A DNA stretch of 64,000 nt, taken from NCBI GenBank assembly GCA_028015205.1, contig CM051510.1:29946580-30010579 (forward strand), read 5' to 3'. The translations under genes were made by a program, and so were the position numbers. Below are positions 44,601-56,154 of this stretch, in pieces (position 1 is the first letter of the stretch; each line of letters starts with the position of its first letter). The DNA is from Mytilisepta virgata. Lineage: Eukaryota; Mollusca; Bivalvia; Mytilida; Mytilidae. Below the pieces are notes generated by a model that searched no databases, was not told where the DNA came from, and was given only the letters and a program-made list of their open reading frames with translations.

Positions 44601-46205
44601 CGATTTTGACAACTGTTTCCGACATTTCTTAAATCAGTTTCAGATGTATTAACTGAATTTCATTTTGTAGTTTATTTTATAGTATTGTGTAAACAGACCT
44701 CAGCTGCGTCCCAAGATAAAAGCTCATGTCGAAGTATAAAGCAAGACCCCTGGTAACCATGCCAACCATTAGAACAGGCTGCTGACACAATGGCTAAAAT
44801 GGGATATACAATACACACAATTATAAATATAAAGATATTCTAATTTAATTTTGTGAAAAAAATTGCTAGTTTGTGGCTGAAGTGTTTTTGTGAAATTCTT
44901 TTGTTATAACCCCAGTACATTATTCTACTGTTATCATCGTTATTTCAAATGTATTTACCGAGGTATTCCGAGGTGAAATGTTTTTGACACGTACTCAAAA
45001 AGTACAAAAATCAAAGTACCCGGACCATAAATAACTCGAATAATTCAATCCGTTTCCGTATCCGATTCTCTCCCTCGGTAATGGAGTGATCGAAGTGAGC
45101 AAATATAACGACTGGATTATTCGAGTTAGACCATAAATGACCAAGTGATCTTCCAAATCTCCCAGATGTTCCATACAATATATCACAATGGCCTCGATAA
45201 TGATAGGCACAGTTCGGAAACTGCGTATACCTAATTTATTTTTATTGACGTTGTATACAAAGTGTGTCTCGGTTTGATAAATATATATCACGGAAATAAT
45301 TTCTACTTTGAACTTCTGGTTAAAGTTATTTTAGATAAAAAAATACATAATCAAGTATGGTCCGGATAACTAACTTAATGTGTGTCCAGGCAACTGATTA
45401 AAAACTCAGCACTTTGTTACAGTTGTTTACATTTAAAAAAAAAGGCATGTCTTCGTGATTCTTACATGTACTTTGGAAGAAGAACTTATAAAAATTTAGT
45501 CCTGTCACATTCATATTTTGTACATTAAAATTGGTATCAAAGATTTTTTACGACTAGATTAGTGAAAAAAAATTGCAAATTAATATTTTTTACTTTTACT
45601 TCGAATATAAAGAAACATTTGATAAAAACTTAATGAAAGACATACGACAGGCGAAAGAACAATAAAACTATTATTTTAACGTCGAAAAAGGTACAGGAAG
45701 ATATCCACATTCTTTTTAAAACAAAACAGATCGAATTTACTTAAACTGTGCCATATTTTCATCTCCACCTAACTCCTTTGCAAAATATCTTATTCGACCC
45801 GACCTTTCTACATAATGCCAAGTATTTTGTTTGACCTTTTAATTAATGTCCATTATTTCTCTAGATCGTTCTACTATACCACTGTTGTGTTTGACTTTAC
45901 TAATTTCGACAAATATTTCTATTCAATTCCTATTTTTTTTTCATATTTTATTTGATATTATTGCTTGTTCTTTTGCCCAATATATGCATATAGTTGAACG
46001 CATTATTTTTTCTACTTGTGCCCAATATTTTGTTCAACTCACCTTACTGCGTGCGCAAAAACTATTATTTCTTGCCGTTAATCTTTCATCATCCTACTTT
46101 TTCATTTGAACCTGGCTTTATATGCATAGTTTTGAATATTGACCTATACTTACCCAAGTTGGCTACTACATGCAGAGCAAAAATAAAGACCAATAATTTT
46201 AACAT
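41626..46205 (-). CDS. Secreted C-type lectin A, five exons, 155 residues
   Basis: The exons (minus strand) are 46154-46205, 44699-44781, 43586-43679, 42235-42436 and 41626-41662. All have AG/GT borders and matching phases, total 468 nt. Exon 1 is a signal peptide, MLKLLVFIFALHVVANL. One long-form C-type lectin domain follows: CSNGWHGYQGSCF, then SCQRLNARLAEV, then DWWIGAKDDVTEGKWRW, NEPNNDGNQDCLQMW and YYWDDDVC...YICE. Six cysteines fit three disulfides. The EPN motif predicts a mannose/glucose-type Ca2+-dependent site, with WDD replacing the usual WND. The last microexon adds ADGSSIAVGRR. If the last intron (donor GTACGT at 42234) is not spliced, the frame runs on to a TGA at 42123. SINEs sit in introns 2, 3 and 4. 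The gene is one of three tandem paralogues, probably for pathogen or glycan recognition (inference). The microexon is the least certain exon. Confidence 0.85.
41859..42118 (+). repeat. tRNA-headed SINE with conserved core, full-length-like
   Basis: The head GGTGGCCGAGTGGTCTAGGT (A box) and GCGGGTTCGAATATC (B box) resemble tRNA-Leu/Ser. It is followed by a body with GGTACCCCGGCTTCCCCCGCC and the tail AAAATCCCAACTAAACAAACAAAC. It lies in the last intron of lectin A. Other copies are at 42845-43082 (+, diverged) and 57948-58146 (-). Confidence 0.9.
42845..43082 (+). repeat. Diverged copy of the same SINE family
   Basis: TCACTGAGGTTATGAGTTCGAATCCACC, TTCGACTCTGATCTCAAATGACAAGG and the tail AAACCCTAAATAAACCAATC align with 41900-42118. 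It lies in intron 3 of lectin A. Confidence 0.8.
43998..44330 (+). repeat. Full-length tRNA-headed SINE, second family
   Basis: The head has GGTGGTCTCGTGGTAGCGTG (A box) and GGTCGCGGGTTCGATCCCCG (B box). The body and tail contain GCTTCTCCGCCAAGCACGCG, AACATGTTCTCGTCCTGATA and CGTTAAACAATAATTCATCC. It is the fullest copy of the family in the window and sits in intron 2 of lectin A. Confidence 0.9.
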
Positions 46206-46252
46206 TTCAATACCGAATATTTCAATCACAATTATAACCCAGTTGTGACTTT

Positions 46253-46259
46253 CTTATCA
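46253..46259 (-). promoter_or_regulatory. GATA motif (TGATAAG) upstream of lectin A
   Basis: On the minus strand TGATAAG lies about 48 bp before the start codon at 46205. The same heptamer is found 30-45 bp before the start codons of lectins B and C. Transcription start sites are unknown. Confidence 0.5.
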
Positions 46260-46877
46260 GACAGCATGACCTTACATAGATTAATAATACATGTACCAAT
46301 AAATATACGCCTGCCAGATACAACATGGATCTGGAATAAATTGTATATAAACGAATTATTCGGACGCCTTATGAATAATAAATATTAGACAGTTGGATAT
46401 CAAGACATTTGAAAGCCTTTGCAGAAAAGAAAATTAAAATATAATGCATTTTGGTCGTCGTCCTAACTTTAGGTTTGGTTCTCGTGTACATTAGGACAAC
46501 AACCGTTTCTTGTCTTAGTTTAAAAGTACAGTCAAACTTGCCTTAAAGGTCACCTCTATATAGCAAACCACTGTCTTTAAGTGCACAGTGAAAAGTCTCA
46601 TTCATGAACAAAGTATGTAAAATTAACCTCTATATAAAGGGCACCTGCTAATAAAGGGCACTTTTCTCTGGTTCTTTTGGTGCCCTTTACACACAGCTTT
46701 GATTGTACTAATTATTCAATTTAATATAATTTGGATTTAATAATAAACTCGCCAAGGCTCGTTTATTATCCAAAGTAAAGAACTAGAGTTGATATCAAGC
46801 GATATCTAATTATCTTTCATTCTGAAACTTATAATTAGCATTCTTTCATAAAAATCACAACGCTTCAGTAAACTTTA

Positions 46878-49800
46878 TTATCTCCCTAAAACTTCGGATG
46901 CACCGGTGATTCTGAAAAATAAATGACAAGCCATAAACAACACATTTACAAAATTGTAAAAGGATAGTGAAACAATAAAAGGGACAATAGCAAAATAAAG
47001 GCCGGTGGGGTTAAACAATTTAAAACGGCCGTTAAAAATTAGTAAATATGTGCATGTAATAATAATAGTAGGGTTGAAAATACTTGTTATCCTAGACTTC
47101 TCTTGAAATATACCTTATGTGGTATAGCTCGACCCATACTTAGGAAGGTAGGACACAATCGGGTATATACAGTACTGATCATTTAAAACATCACCCTCAA
47201 GCAGACATTTGAAACAGAGAATATGACCGTTTCAAGTTAACTTAGACCACAGATTATGACTGGTCAGTTTGGTCTTAATCTCTGCATAAAGTTAACTTGA
47301 GGACAGAAATGGCCCTAATGACTGTTCTTAGGACCACGACCAGGACCGCGTCGGGTTTCCAGCACTTAGTTTGTTCTGATGATTGTTATGACCAAATCCG
47401 TCTCCGCCTTAGGGATCCTTAGGGCGGCGCATGTGTAGTATACCAAATGTACTTGAATTCTGGAACTCGTCACCAGGACGGCGCCTGCCTAGTTTAAATT
47501 CTTTAAATCAAAACAATTAATTTGCTTCCAAGACGTTCAGCTGATTTTGTTAAATTGTTTCATGTTACGCAGACTTTTTATTCGTATTTTAGTATATATA
47601 ATTTTTAAGTAACTTTTTTTTAACTGTAATCTTTATCTTTATTTTTTCAATGTTTTAATTTATCATACCTTATTATCCTACTTAGGGAATACAAAATTGC
47701 ATTTAAAAGAATATATTTATTTATTTTATTATTTTTTTTTTGTATTATTATTATTATTTCATTTGGTCCATTTCATTTTTGTTTCTTTTTATTATATTGT
47801 AATTACTAGGTTCAATCTTTTTTAGATATGTTGTTTCTATCAGATTGTGTGATATAAGATTAATTTGTGATTTTTTATATTGATATGTTTTTTCTAGAGT
47901 AAAAATACAAGACTTTTCAAACCTGACAAATGGTTATATTATGTAATGTAAGTTTTTATGAAGTTTTGGCATGAATTTACTTCATACATTTCTTACGGTA
48001 TCTTAAAGGATGTCTCTGTGAATTACCGTAATACATTTTAGATGAAAAAATTTACCTTTTCAACCAATACTATGTTCATACTAAGTAAAATTAAGACCTA
48101 TCAGGGTGTGCTATAAGACAAAAGTTATTTTTGTTTTAACAGAAGTGTGTTTTAAAGTGAAAATACAAGTTTCAAACTTGACATGTACTTATTTTATACC
48201 TTTAGGAATTTTTCACATGAAATAAGTTCATAAATTTTATTCGGTATCTTAAAAATTCACTTACCGTAATATTTGTTTGATAATAGAATTTAAATTTCAG
48301 TGTGAAAAAACCACAAAATTTAGCTTTCCAAACATACGGTATCCAAAAAAGTCTTTTGCAATTTACCGTAGTACTTTTTTGAAGAAAATATTTCAATTTC
48401 ACTGTGGAAAAACACAAATTTTAGCTTTTCAACCAATTTTAGGTTGATACGTAATAAAAGGCAGTCTGTGCAATATATGACAAAAGTGATTTTTGTTAAA
48501 ACAGATGTGTAATTAAAAGTGAAAACATAATTTTCAAACGTGATGGGTATTGTATACTTTTATGAGTTTTTGACATCAATTTAGGTAACAAAATTTCATA
48601 TGATATCTTAAAAAGCTTCTCTGCTACTTACATGTACCGTAATACTTGTTGGATAAAAATATTAAATTTACAGTGAAAAAACACAAAAGTTAGCTTTTCA
48701 AACATTTTAAGATGATAATTAATTCAATTTAGCCAATTTTACAAGATTGTGCGTTATAAGAGATATGTGATTTTTGTTATAATGCTAGTATTTTTAAAGA
48801 AAAAAAAAAGAAAAGTTTCTAACTTGTCATATGGTTATTTTTAATTTCAGTAATTTTTTATAGAAATTTAGTTGATACATTTGTTACGATATCAAAAGAA
48901 ATCTCTCTGCAACTTACCGTAGAACTTTTTGGAAGAAATATATTTCAATTTTACTGGTGAAAAAACACAAAATTCACTTTTTCAACCAATTTTAGCTGAT
49001 ATTTAATAAAATTCATCTCTATCAGAGTGTGCAATATATGACAAAAGTTATTTTTGTTAAAACAGATGAGTATTTTAAACTGAAAACAAAAGTTTCAACC
49101 ATGATGGGTACTTATTTTATACTTTTATGAATTTTGACATGAATTTAGCTCAAAAAATTTCATACGGTTTATTAAAAAGCTTATCTCCAACTTACCGTAA
49201 TACTTGTTTGATAAACATAATTCCATTTTACAGTGAAAAAAAACAAACATTTAGCTTTTCAAACATATGCATCGGATGATACTTAGTTAAAATTAGCTAT
49301 ATAAGCTAGTGCGATATAAGAGAAATATGATTTTTGTTGAAATACTACTGTTTTTAAAGAACAAAAACACAAGTTTCAAACTTTATGGGTGCTTATTTTA
49401 TACTTTTGGGAATTAAAAAGCTTCTCTGCAATTTACCGTAATACTTGTTTGATAAAAATAATTCCATTTTACAGTGAAAAAACAAAATATTTAGCTTTTC
49501 AAACATATGCATAGGATAATACTTAGTTTAAATTAGCTAAATAAGCTTGTGCGATATAAGACAAATGTGATTTTTGCAAGAATGCTACTGTTTTTAAAGA
49601 AAAAACACAAGTTTCAAACTTGATGGGTGCTTATTTTATACTTTTGGGAATTAAAAAGCTTCTCTGCAACTTACTGTTATACTTGTTTAATAAAAATAAT
49701 TCCATTTTACAGTGAAAAAACAAAACATTTAGCTTTTCAAACATACAATGTATACATAGGATGATACTTAGTTAAAATTAGCTATATAAGCTTGCGCAAT

Positions 49801-52800
49801 ATAAGAAAAATGTGATTTTTGTTGAAATGCTAGTTTTTAAAGAAAAAATACAAGTTTGTAACTTGTCATATATATGATTATTTTTACTTTCATTAATTTT
49901 CTACAGAAATTTATTTCATAAATTTGTTATGGTATCCAAAAAAGCATCTCTGCAGCTTATTGCAATACTTGTTAGATGAAAAAATTCAAATTTCACAGTA
50001 AAAAAATACAAAATTTAGCTTTTCAACAAATTTTAGGTTCATACTTTATCAAATTAAGCTATATCAGAGTTTGCGATATAAGACAAAAGTGATTTTTGTT
50101 ACAACAAAAGTGTTTTTAAAGTAAAACTATAAGTTTTAAACTTGACATATGGTTATTTTATACATTTATGAAGTTTTGACATGAATGTTGTTATGAAAGT
50201 TTCAATATCTTAAATAGTTTCTCCGCGTCTAACCGTAATACTTATGTTATTTGTTCATTATAACGTTTAATTTATATTTTCTTTAAATAGTATCATCAAG
50301 AATTCATATTATTTATTTCATTTGACAATAGGAATAACTTTGTGTACATTAGAACTTATTGAAATTGAACACAAACATCACTGACAATAAAAATATTTTA
50401 TAATTTTTGCACGGAATGTTATATATTCATTATAACATGATCAACCAATAATAATAAGATAACATTTTATTTATCCCCGAGTAATCGTTTTTTGTCTTAG
50501 GACGGCACATGCGTATTTAGCAGAGACACCAGATCAGCGCGTGCGTAGTTGTCTAAATTGGACCAGAGATTTGAAAAATCAATAAAGAAGAGATTATGAC
50601 TGGTCCTAATCTCTGCTTTCAAATCACTGGTTGACCAGTCGCAGGACAGGTCCTAGCTGTTCTAATCTCTGGTTTTGGTCCTGGAGCAGAGATTGGAACC
50701 AGCGATTATGTTAATTTGAAGTTAACTTCAGGTGATGTTTTAAATGAGCCGTACTGTATATATGTAGGAATTTGTGGGGCCAATCAAGGAGATGACTAAA
50801 TTGAAGAACTCCCAGGAGCCCGCATCGCTCACCAGGATTCAATTTGCCAATCAACAGCTATAAAAACCACAAAGAAAACATAGTCATGATGGTGGATTAT
50901 TGAACAAAATTCTAAAAAAGGAAAATCTAATAACCATGGCTGCAAAGTCTAGTTCCAATTAACTAAGTGGTTTCAGACGAGAAGATTTTTGCTGAATTTT
51001 CCCATCAGATCCTATGTTAAATTATGCGGCCATCCTCGTTGACAGTCGGCTCATTGGACCTTATTCAGAAGGAGCAACATCTAAGGACCATTTTTTGCCA
51101 AATCTGGTTTCAACTGACTTGCTGGATTCAGACAAGAATATTTTTTCAACATTTGCATTTAAAAAAAATATTGTAATGGGTATACATGCTTTACTCTTTT
51201 ATAACTATATTTTAGGATCTAGTAGCACAGTCCAATCACTACACTATTATCCCTTCCTCATACCGGATTTGACATGTACAGCATGTCGGGTGTCCTGCAG
51301 GAAGCAGAGACTGCTTACTCTTCCGGAGAACCTGAGTCTATCACCCGGTTTTTGGTGGGGTCCATGTTGTTCATGTTTTTAGATTTTAATTGTAGTGCAT
51401 GTATTGTTTTGGTCTTGTCTTCGTTGTTCTCCGGAGTTTGTCAGTTGTTACGATTTTTCTCTCCTTCGAATATCCCTTTGGTATTTCTTGACTTTACGTA
51501 TGAACACACGTAATTCAATATCTACAATTGAACGTCTATCGGTAACACCAAAAAAAACTGTAATCGTGTGCACATATGGGAGTTATTATAGAAACGCTAC
51601 CTTATCTCACAAATAAAGTGTCTTGGTACATCACATTGTACGTCATCCCAGTGATACTGTTCAGTCTTGTACAACTGAAGACAATCTTGATTATTAGCAT
51701 TGTTGGGCTCTCCCGGTCCCCAGTCTGTAAAACCAACTGGGTCTCCAGATATCCAACGCCAGTGGTTTTCCTCAAGATCATCCTTCCCGCCTAACCACCA
51801 ATCTAAAATTAATATACGTTTAATTAGATTACTTTCTATAGAAATAATACGAAATTTGTATGTCGATGACATTAATACTGTACCTCAATTCTAAAGTAAA
51901 ACAGATCGGTCTTCACCAAAAGACGTGTTGCAAGGCACCTGTGATGAATCACGGATCCCAATCCATATAGCTGCCTAGCGTGTCCCAAGGTGGGGGATAG
52001 AGAAGACTCTCGTTGATGGATTATAATACGGAAAGCTTGACCGTGGACGATAGTGGGTAACGTGTCTGGAGAATGCCATGCTCCCTGCCCAACACACTAG
52101 ACGCCTTCTGTAGATTTCGAAAAAAAGTAGGATAATGCGGCTACAGAATGCTAAATTATCCGACCCTACCCAACGATTCCCCCTTTTAGAGTACAGTCAG
52201 AGTCCCGCCCTACCCCTGTTTAAATTTTTTGATAACTGGTTCTCGTCCTGAAGAAGTATATATATATATGTATGCCACGTATGTTTTTTGTTATTGGTTT
52301 CTGTTTGATTGTTTTTGGGGGTTTTTATCTTTAATCTTTTGGTTTGGATACGTTACAACATTTCCTTGACAATGGAAAAATTTAAACTTTCTAGTTTGGC
52401 TACATTAACGACATGCAAACGGGATTGGATTGTTGAATCATTTATTTAAATTACGTAAGAATTAAACACAAATGTCTATATTCCTTGCGTCCGGTGCTAT
52501 TTTACGAATTATCCTTTACCAGATACGCTCTTGACCAAAACGTTTGAAGGCCACATCAAATAAACCTCAAAACATTGAGAATGATGTATCCGTTGATAAC
52601 ACCTGATATCAAATTAACTATATATAGATCGGTGGTAACTTTTGTTAAAATATAGGTATCTTTGTTCACGAGGACGTTAGCGTTTGTATATGTAATTGGA
52701 TTAGTTTTATCTTATTTATTTATAGTTAATTGGGAAACAAGTTATACAAATTTATTCAAATCCCTCTCCTATTAACGGGTTTGAGAGCGGTCCTGTAACG

Positions 52801-55383
52801 GCCTTTCAGCATACTATTTTTCGAAATCTACGGGGTAGTCTTTATTATAATAGAGTGTTGCTCCCCATTAAGACAGGACAGCCATTTCGCGTTTCTATCC
52901 AGGGGACTAGCATCATTAATCGACACCATCCTCGCACACAGTCTGAGTGTCAATAGCGTTTCGTAGTTTGGTGCACCACGGCACCTTTATGTGTAGTCAG
53001 ATACTGCTAATTGTTGAATACTTTTTTCTTCAGATCTAATCAATCTGTTCCCGAGTGCAAAGTCCTATGGGATATAGACTCATTGTTTGATCTATATAAA
53101 AGGTTGTGTATGGGAAGTTCTTTTGTTCCCATTGGAAAGTTGTTTTTTTTTCATAATGTTTTTTTTGCATGAAGAAAGTGTACGAAATTGAATCGAAAAG
53201 AATATTGGTACATGCTACTCTGGTTGTGTAAATATTAATATATTATAATGGTTTTTGAATATATAGCTCCAACATACCCCCATCTAACGTTTCCACCGTC
53301 GTCCGGAGGTAGTCGGCTATCGCTTTTGTACCAACCTCAGCAAGACTGCCGTTAAGATTCTTACATGAAGCCTACAATCGAGTGATATACACAGCTGGTA
53401 AAGCATTACAGAATTTTTCAAAAATATGAATACGTTACTGTAACAGTAAAAAGCTAATTGCCATTCTTCTAGAGGAAGAGTTTATTGTTTTTCCTTCTTA
53501 TTAATGTTTTGTCTACTGCCTAATTTCCAATCTTAGTATTCTTAATTATGACTCGAATCAAACTAAACGTTTTATTAAACGAAAGAATTAGACATTAAGT
53601 ACACTGTTATATACATGTACCTGTGCAGCATCCCAAACTAAGTTGTCGTGTTTAAAAGGAAAACAAGATGTATGGAACTGGTGCCAACCCTTGGGACAAT
53701 CTGTTAAACCATTGACTGAAATTCATTTATATAGAATATCACCTAATATTACAAGACTGATGGAAAAAATGAAACTAGACTGAGGCAGCTAAAATCGCAC
53801 TCCCCTTTCAAAATCATATGTGTTAATACAGGGCCCAATTTTTGAAATACATTTCTAAAACCCTACTGCGTATTTGAATGCAGGGTATGACAATACTATA
53901 TAGAAATAAAATGCATAAGGTAACATATGAGCGAGGATTTTAGATAACAAGCTTAAACTCCCAATTTTCGAAATTCGACCATTGTGGACCCCCATTTTTG
54001 GAAATCAAAATTCTAAAATCTTATTGCTCATTTACATACAGTGTGTGACAGTACTGTATAAAAATAAAAATAAAATGCATAATGTGAAATAACATCAAGT
54101 TTTCGAAAATAGAAAATCCTACTGCGCATCTACATTTAGTCTGCATCTTATCTTGACCTTCACCTCGAAATTGACACCAGAGTTGAATACAAAACTTTAC
54201 GACAAACGGAATGACTTTGACTTCCCAATCGTCAAATTCCCATTTTTGAGCGGCAATATTCCAGAACCGCTGGCGTATGTGTATATATTTCACAACTGCT
54301 ACGTTATTCCAGAGCTTGTGACATATACATTGACTTCCTGGACAGAGCCCGGCTTCTGACAGAAAAGTTGCTCAGACAGGGGGTACGTTGCTCCTAAGCT
54401 GATGTCATCTTTATTAAAGTTTTATGGGCGTCATCATGACTTGTTCCATTGATATTATCCCTTCCGCATATCGGATTTGACATGGACAGCATGGCAGGTG
54501 TCCTGCAGGAAGCAGAGACTACTTACTCTTCCGGAGCACCTCAGTCTACCCCCGGTTTTTTGGTGGGGTCCATGTTGTTCATATGTTTTTAGTTGTTAAT
54601 TGTAGTGCATGTATTGTTTTGGTCTTGTCTTAGTTGTTCTCCGGAGTTTGTCAGTTGTTACGATTTCTCTCTCCTTCGAATATCCCTTTGGTATTTCTTG
54701 ACTTTACTTAGTGTATCGCAAAAGTATGTAGAAATAAAATACATAAGACAAAAAATGAAAGACGGTTGATACGGCATGTGATACGGATTTTGGTATACAT
54801 GTATATCGTTCAATTTATAATATATTTCAAACGGAGACTTGAGGATAAGTGATACAGGTTTTAGCTACGCCGTCTATATTACACATCTAAAATCTAAGTA
54901 ATAACTACTAAATATATGGTAAGACACAGTAATACTATATTAATTAATGTGATTGATGTTCCTGTTTTGATAGACTATAACTAGAAGACATCAAAATGTG
55001 AGTTCGAGATCTAATAATAAAAAAACGTCGTCTTAATTTCCGATTCTACAGTCGAAATTGCATACAGTACGTCAGAAAATGCTATGGAAGAAGCTTGTAG
55101 TCAGCTTTAAGTGTCAGTTATGTAAAGTTCGTCATCTTAAATAAAGAAATATTTAAAAAAAAACATTTAAAAAAATAGAGAAAATAATACACACACGTAC
55201 ATTTCTGAAAATTACTCTTACCTTTTTATCCAATGAAAAGAATAAATATTTTTTGTAAAAAAAAAGATTTATAATTTCGACAGATACAAACAAATTGTAT
55301 AGAACAAAACTAAATGATATTTACTAAAATGAAAGCTTACCGAAAACACAACACACCAACAGCAAGAATTCTTTAATCATCAT
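46878..55383 (-). CDS. Secreted C-type lectin B, five exons, 155 residues
   Basis: The exons (minus strand) are 55341-55383, 53621-53715, 53278-53371, 51601-51802 and 46878-46911, total 468 nt, all phases consistent. Exon 1 gives MMIKEFLLLVCCVF, a signal peptide. The lectin domain has TDCPKGWHQFHTSCFPF, SCKNLNGSLAEV, DWWLGGKDDLEENHWRW, GPGEPNNANNQDCLQLY and YHWDDVQC...HFICEI. The cysteine pattern is the six-Cys long form. EPN predicts mannose-type specificity, while the second Ca2+ motif is WDD. Exons 2, 3 and 4 are 95, 94 and 202 nt, exactly as in lectin C. The microexon encodes ITGASEVLGR. If the last donor (gtagcg at 51600) is not used, a stop appears at once (AGG TAG). The last intron is 4.7 kb and contains element Y. 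B and C are close in sequence and so are probably a recent duplication. Confidence 0.9.
47170..50756. mobile_element. Unassigned 3.6-kb inverted-repeat element with internal tandem array (element Y)
   Basis: The left end is CAGTACTGATCATTTAAAAC and the right end, reverse complemented, CAGTACGGCTCATTTAAAAC, followed in both by ATCACC. TATATA lies outside both ends (47164-47169 and 50757-50762), a possible 6-bp duplication, although it could be shorter because of the TA repetition. Subterminal blocks recur: AGATTATGACTGGTC near 47251 and 50586, and TCTAATCTCTG-type motifs in both orientations at the right end. The middle (about 47930-50250) is an array of roughly eight diverged units of 240-310 bp. 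No coding frame was seen. It lies in the last intron of lectin B. Confidence 0.8.
47930..50250. repeat. Tandem array inside element Y
   Basis: Units share AGCTTTTCAAACAT, GCGATATAAGACAAA, TGTGATTTTTGTT, CAAGTTTCAAACTTGA and CTTACCGTAATACTTGTTTGATAAA. The best-conserved neighbouring units are at about 49190-49430, 49440-49670 and 49675-49800. Older units at the edges are diverged. Confidence 0.8.
51246..51515 (+). repeat. Dispersed repeat, TTTTGGTGGGGTCCATG family
   Basis: CCTCATACCGGATTTGACATG, GTCCTGCAGGAAGCAGAGAC, TTTTTGGTGGGGTCCATGTT and CTTTGGTATTTCTTGACTTTACG align with 6730-7000 and 54460-54715. It lies in the last intron of lectin B. Confidence 0.9.
54150..54715 (+). repeat. Atypical RT 3' fragment with tail, in intron 1 of lectin B
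   Basis: The first half translates in broken frames to NTKLYDKRNDFDFPIV and GNIPEPLAYVYIFHN, the C-terminal RT signature of the family seen at 38.8 kb. The tail (54450-54715) has GTGTCCTGCAGGAAGCAGAG and TTTTTTGGTGGGGTCCATG. The order is the same as at 6400-7000, so both are copies of one element. Confidence 0.85.
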
Positions 55384-55395
55384 AATGGTTACAAT

Positions 55396-55450
55396 ATTGT
55401 ACTTCGTACACTTCTTATCACACACACATCATGACAGTTATCTACATTCA
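55396..55450 (-). promoter_or_regulatory. Conserved proximal upstream block of lectin B with GATA motif
   Basis: On the minus strand the block reads TAGATAACTGTCATGATGTG, then GTGATAAGAAGTGTACGAAGTACA, ending about 12 bp before the start codon. It aligns with 60527-60580 upstream of lectin C (GATGACTGTTCAT, TGATAAGGAG, GCGAAGTACA). Confidence 0.6.
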
Positions 55451-55469
55451 TAATAAATCTGAAATTCCT

Positions 55470-55655
55470 TGATCGTCTCGAGTGCGGAAGGTCGCTGGTT
55501 TGATCCCCGACCGCCTCAAACCAAAGATTTTTAAAATTGGTATTCGTTGCTTCTCCGCCTGGCACGCTCCATTTATGAGTAAGAGCAAAGTCTGGTCGGC
55601 CCTGAGTGTCCTCTTAACAAACATTCATCCATTCATTCATCCACCCATGTTAAAT
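55470..55655 (+). repeat. tRNA-headed SINE, truncated copy, close to the lectin B start
   Basis: GAGTGCGGAAGGTCGCTGGTTTGATCCCCG (B-box part), TTGGTATTCGTTGCTTCTCCGCC, AGTAAGAGCAAAGTCTGGTCGG and ATTCATCCACCCATG match 44030-44330. The A-box part is gone. It starts about 90 bp upstream of the lectin B start codon. Confidence 0.85.
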
Positions 55656-56146
55656 TTCAGATAAAATGTCATTGATACTAATATTTTTGCGCAGCACTAG
55701 ACAATTTCTTTAATTTATGTAAATCTAAAATATAATATAAATGTTCCTAAATGACTTGGCCCTGGTGTATAACTGTTTTCTAATCATATGCCGAAAATAT
55801 CTGTCCAACAAGATGAAATAACTACCTCTCATTTTAAATATGTTTTAGATACATAACCCCTTTCTTAAGTCGTTTCTGAAAGTATTCATTCCAAACAGTG
55901 AGTATGAATGTCCTATTCTCTAGCGTTACGGGAGACAACATCCTTAGGACGTTGAAGATTACTCAGTAGATCTCAAAGCAAAACAAGTCCCATAACACAA
56001 ATAATGAAATACACAAAAAAAACTTCATGACGGAGAAGAAAATGATATCCCTATTCATTTGCTTTTGCATTATGATTCAGCACAAGTATCTAAGAGTCTC
56101 TTTCAGATGCACACTCAGAAAACAAAATTGCATTGTTTCTATAAAA

Positions 56147-56152
56147 TTTATT
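56147..56152 (-). promoter_or_regulatory. Polyadenylation signal AATAAA of lectin C
   Basis: On the minus strand AATAAA begins two bases after the TGA stop of the terminal microexon (56155-56157). Such closeness is unusual but workable. Confidence 0.5.
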
Positions 56153-56154
56153 TC

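Noticed and set aside
47930..50250. CRISPR-like regularly spaced repeats
   Set aside because: Units are long (240-310 bp), diverged and have no short identical repeats with unique spacers, and the genome is eukaryotic.
52105..52850. Inverted pair GTAGATTTCGAAAAA / TTTTTCGAAATCTAC suggesting an element in intron 3 of lectin B
   Set aside because: The match is only about 15-20 bp and does not extend, and no target duplications are visible.
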